From JBMYQA01 sp049600855 (lineage in GTDB: Bacteria; Bacteroidota; Bacteroidia; Cytophagales; Flammeovirgaceae): 8,940 nt of DNA. Each line of letters opens with the position of its first letter. The stretch's first letter is position 1. The notes under the pieces were generated by a model. It was not told the DNA's origin. It searched no databases and saw only the letters and a list, made by a program, of their open reading frames with translations. Location: positions 1 through 8,940 of the forward strand of contig JBMYQA010000262.1 in NCBI GenBank assembly GCA_049600855.1, written 5' to 3'. The position numbers were made by a program, and so were the translations under genes. This document shows positions 6,738 to 8,940 of this stretch, piece after piece.

Positions 6738-7826
6738 TCAAGGTAATTGTGGCGGAGGCGACAATTCGGTACGCGAAACGGAGTCCATTTCGGCAATAAA
6801 CTGCCTGACCCCTTTCCATCCTTCAGCAGTCAGGCTGATGGCCTTCGCTTGTGGTAGCTCAAACACCCCATCCATCTGATTAATAATGCCTGCGGGCACT
6901 TTCGCGTCTCCCAATAATTTCATCAATTCGTTCACTTCCCATTCCTTAATTTTTTCATAAAGTAATGGCAACAATTGAGCCTTATGCTTTACACGGAGTG
7001 GGTTGGTGGCAAAACGTTCATCTTCGGAGAGGTTCAAAATGTTGCACAGCAAGTTAAATTGTTTATCTGTACCAACCGCCAAAATAATCGCTTGCTGATC
7101 TTTAGTGGTAAAAACGGTACCATAAGGCACAATATTCGGATGCTCGCTGCCCATTCGTTGGGAAATATGTCCAGCGTTTAGCCAATTAGTAGCTTGATTT
7201 ACCAAAGCTGAAATGGCCGCTTCGATCAGCGAAACACTCACTTTAGCTCCTTTGCCACTTTGCATGCGTTGAATCAAGGCTAACAGCATCCCTTCTTTCA
7301 GTTGATGGGCGGCTAATACATCTACCAAGGCAACGGGCATTTTAGTCGGTTTTCCTTCAGGTTCCCCATTCATATGCATGAAACCTGCCTCTGCTTGAAT
7401 GATGGCATCATAACCCACGCGGTCATCCGTTTCGCCATAGCCCGTAATACAGCCATAAATTAGGCGAGGGTTAATGGCGGACAAGGTTTCATAATCTAAA
7501 CCCAGTTTTTGCGCATCACCAGGTTTAAAGCTAGCTACCACCAAATCACAGTCTCTAACCAATTCATACACCTGTTCTTTATCTGTTGGATTTTTCATAT
7601 CCAACAGTATGGAGGTTTTGCCCCAGTTCACTGAAGAGAAATACGCTGAAACCGAAGTTTCTCCTTCTGTAGGAAGCTTCCAGTTGCGCGTGACGTCTCC
7701 ATTCGTCTTGGGATTTTCTACCTTAATGACTTCTGCGCCAAGTTCAGCAAAAAATTGGCCTACACTTGGCCCAGCTAATACATTGGCTAATTCTACTAAA
7801 CGATATCCTTTAAAAGGTAAGCTCAT
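6738..7826 (-). CDS. Family III CoA-transferase (CaiB/BaiF family)
   Basis: Cytoplasmic enzyme of 362 aa that should move CoA between carboxylic acids or, less likely, act as an acyl-CoA racemase. The N-terminal signature of the family is clear: GYRLVELANVLAGPSVGQFFAELGAEVIKVENP (7-39), then YFSSVNWGKTSILLDMKNP (62-80) and DLVVASFKPGDAQKLGLDYETL. The CITGYG (126-131) and GYDAIIQAEAGFMHMNGEP (138-156) blocks also fit. The expected catalytic aspartate is D169 in MPVALVDVLAAHQLKEGM, aligned with the Asp that forms the mixed anhydride in formyl-CoA transferase. The protein is shorter than many family members (about 380-410 aa), with a compact C-terminus. Substrate cannot be read from the sequence. 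Its ATG overlaps the preceding gene's TGA (ATGA, 7823-7826), implying translational coupling to the small DUF6188-like gene. It is the last gene of the minus-strand operon. Confidence 0.93.
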   Translation of the reverse strand: MSLPFKGYRLVELANVLAGPSVGQFFAELGAEVIKVENPKTNGDVTRNWKLPTEGETSVSAYFSSVNWGKTSILLDMKNPTDKEQVYELVRDCDLVVASFKPGDAQKLGLDYETLSAINPRLIYGCITGYGETDDRVGYDAIIQAEAGFMHMNGEPEGKPTKMPVALVDVLAAHQLKEGMLLALIQRMQSGKGAKVSVSLIEAAISALVNQATNWLNAGHISQRMGSEHPNIVPYGTVFTTKDQQAIILAVGTDKQFNLLCNILNLSEDERFATNPLRVKHKAQLLPLLYEKIKEWEVNELMKLLGDAKVPAGIINQMDGVFELPQAKAISLTAEGWKGVRQFIAEMDSVSRTELSPPPQLP

Positions 7827-8236
7827 GGGTTGGTTGGTTTAGCATGCACAAACTCAATTTCCCCATTTAACCCTCCTGAAATAGAGCCATCACTCCACTT
7901 CAGTTGCCAAGCTTCATAAGTGGCACTTGTTGGAAAAAGTTGAATTTGGGTCAATTCACCTAAATAGATGCGTATATCACCAAGCACTTCATCAATCTTA
8001 ATTTGAATAATGGCTTGACCAATGAGGTATTCTTCCATTTCTGCCAATAAAGCAGCATGCCGACTAGCAATTCGATAATCGACATTTCCTGCTACAATGT
8101 AATTGGCATGCAACACTCTCCAAGGGCAATCTATTTTCAAGCTCAATTGTTCCCCAAAAATCAGGTGAGGAAAGCTAGGCTCGATTTCAGTCAGTACTAA
8201 ACCTTGGAAGCTTTCAAGAGTACGCGCTAAGGTCAT
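7823..8236 (-). CDS. Small DUF6188-like protein of unknown function
   Basis: Predicted soluble protein of 137 aa with no signal peptide or membrane segment. Alternating hydrophobic stretches suggest an all-beta or alpha/beta fold: LIFGEQLSLKIDCPWRVL (25-42), IIQIKIDEVLGDIRIYLG (76-93), then IQLFPTSATYEAWQLKWSDG (97-116). The pattern of an early cluster with CPWR, a middle dI.i.f strand pair and a late PTS..YEAW motif resembles DUF6188 as I recall that family. No function is known to me. It has ATGA overlaps on both sides: its ATG shares bases with the stop of the upstream DUF6503-like gene (8233-8236), and its TGA shares bases with the CoA-transferase start. This placement argues that it is a real gene expressed with its neighbours. 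The family name is tentative. Confidence 0.7.
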   Translation of the reverse strand: MTLARTLESFQGLVLTEIEPSFPHLIFGEQLSLKIDCPWRVLHANYIVAGNVDYRIASRHAALLAEMEEYLIGQAIIQIKIDEVLGDIRIYLGELTQIQLFPTSATYEAWQLKWSDGSISGGLNGEIEFVHAKPTNP

Positions 8237-8940
8237 GGAGTTAGTGGGGCAAAATCAGTAAATACTGCATCATCCATCGTTTCTAATACGGCAATATTGT
8301 TAAGGTGGTAATTCCCTCGATTTCCAGACAACTTCACCTTGCCATAGGTCTTGTAATTTGCCCACGGTGTTTTAAACTGCGCCTTGGTGTCTTTTACAGT
8401 TCGATAAAAATCCCATTGCGTCACTAAATTTGATTCCTTATCTACAAAGACTTCATATTTATTTTCAGGCGTATCTCCTACACCAGTAAAAGTCAGCTCC
8501 AGCACATCCGCCAATTGCCCCACAGTAGTCGTATCTTCCCGCAAATATTTTAATGTGACGCCAGAATCTTTGAGCTTAAAAGGCATCACTAACCAATAGC
8601 TGTCATTAATCCAGATGCTTTTAGCCTGTTGCACATATTTTGTGATCGAATCGGGTTCGGTTAATTCTTCCCCAGCAACTTGAATTTTACCTGTATTGTC
8701 AAATACATTGACCAACATCACCATTTCTTTCTCAGGAATTTCAATTCGCACACGCCCTTCTTTTTTATCCCAATACAAATCTCTTCTGCCAAAAAAAGTC
8801 CACTGGATGAATCGCGTATCGTCCCAATTCTTTCTCCCGCCCATGGCTTCCATCACCCGATCAGCTATTTGGATGGCTTTTTCATCCGATTCAGCAAGAT
8901 TAAACCCCTCTGCTGGCGGATTCATGATGGTGGTTTTTTC
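8233..8940 (-). CDS. DUF6503-like exported protein, N-terminus beyond the window (partial)
   Basis: A Met codon lies at 8923-8925, but the frame stays open to the window edge (E-K-T-T-I before that Met). With no stop upstream, the true start is probably outside the window. The 230 residues from that Met begin NPPAEGFNLAESDEKAIQIADRVM..., which looks like the start of a mature exported protein, so I infer a signal or lipoprotein peptide lies beyond the edge. EAMGGRKNWDDTRFIQWTFFGRRDLYWDK (27-55 from the Met) resembles the DUF6503 pattern of Bacteroidota (MGG...W..T....W.F.GRR...WDK). The rest is beta-rich, ending with KFQ-like strand repeats (KVKLSGNRGNYHLNNIAVLE), similar to LolA/LppX-type half-barrels; that fold idea is inference. 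It is the first visible gene of the operon and overlaps the next by ATGA. Function unknown. Confidence 0.75.
   Translation of the reverse strand, partial: EKTTIMNPPAEGFNLAESDEKAIQIADRVMEAMGGRKNWDDTRFIQWTFFGRRDLYWDKKEGRVRIEIPEKEMVMLVNVFDNTGKIQVAGEELTEPDSITKYVQQAKSIWINDSYWLVMPFKLKDSGVTLKYLREDTTTVGQLADVLELTFTGVGDTPENKYEVFVDKESNLVTQWDFYRTVKDTKAQFKTPWANYKTYGKVKLSGNRGNYHLNNIAVLETMDDAVFTDFAPLTP

Noticed and set aside
7609..7842. Plus-strand open frame opposite the start of the CoA-transferase
   Set aside because: It is antisense to the conserved N-terminal CoA-transferase signature, so it is best explained as a frame shadow.
1..8940. CRISPR array, tRNA, insertion sequence, toxin-antitoxin or defence island
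   Set aside because: No regularly spaced repeats, cloverleaf-like sequence, transposase, terminal inverted repeats or defence-type domains were seen on either strand.

Overview
The window looks like an ordinary chromosomal segment from a member of the Bacteroidota, probably a Cytophagales-like lineage. The evidence is moderately AT-rich DNA, weak or absent Shine-Dalgarno sequences, a secretion signal ending in the FGQ style common in this phylum, upstream sequences resembling the Bacteroidota promoter (TTTG, about 19 bp, TAnnTTTG), and protein types common in the group. No tRNA, rRNA, CRISPR array, insertion sequence or phage gene was seen.

Layout. Bases 155-2964 (+) carry a membrane-anchored LuxR-type regulator with a probable periplasmic sensor half, then a secreted M61-like metallopeptidase with a C-terminal PDZ-like segment. 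They are 68 bp apart, and a strong intrinsic terminator (3017-3047) follows the second, so they may form one transcription unit. Bases 3075-4487 (-) encode a radical SAM protein with a cobalamin-binding-type N-terminus. It is divergent from a TerC-family membrane protein (4655-5380, +), with 167 bp between them. The TerC gene converges on a six-TM class III nucleotide cyclase (5384-6673, -), with only 3 bp between the stop codons.

From 6738 to the right edge lies a minus-strand operon read right to left: a DUF6503-like exported protein (cut by the window edge), a small DUF6188-like protein, and a family III (CaiB/BaiF) CoA-transferase. Both junctions are 4-bp ATGA stop/start overlaps, so the three are very probably co-translated.

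How the genes work together. The only clear functional units are the regulator/peptidase pair (hypothetical) and the three-gene overlap operon (well supported as an operon, role unknown). The radical SAM protein, TerC homologue and cyclase appear to be independent genes. I do not see a convincing new defence or mobile system. The most notable signals are active-site departures in the M61-like peptidase and in the cyclase, and the tight coupling of a CoA-transferase to two proteins of unknown function.
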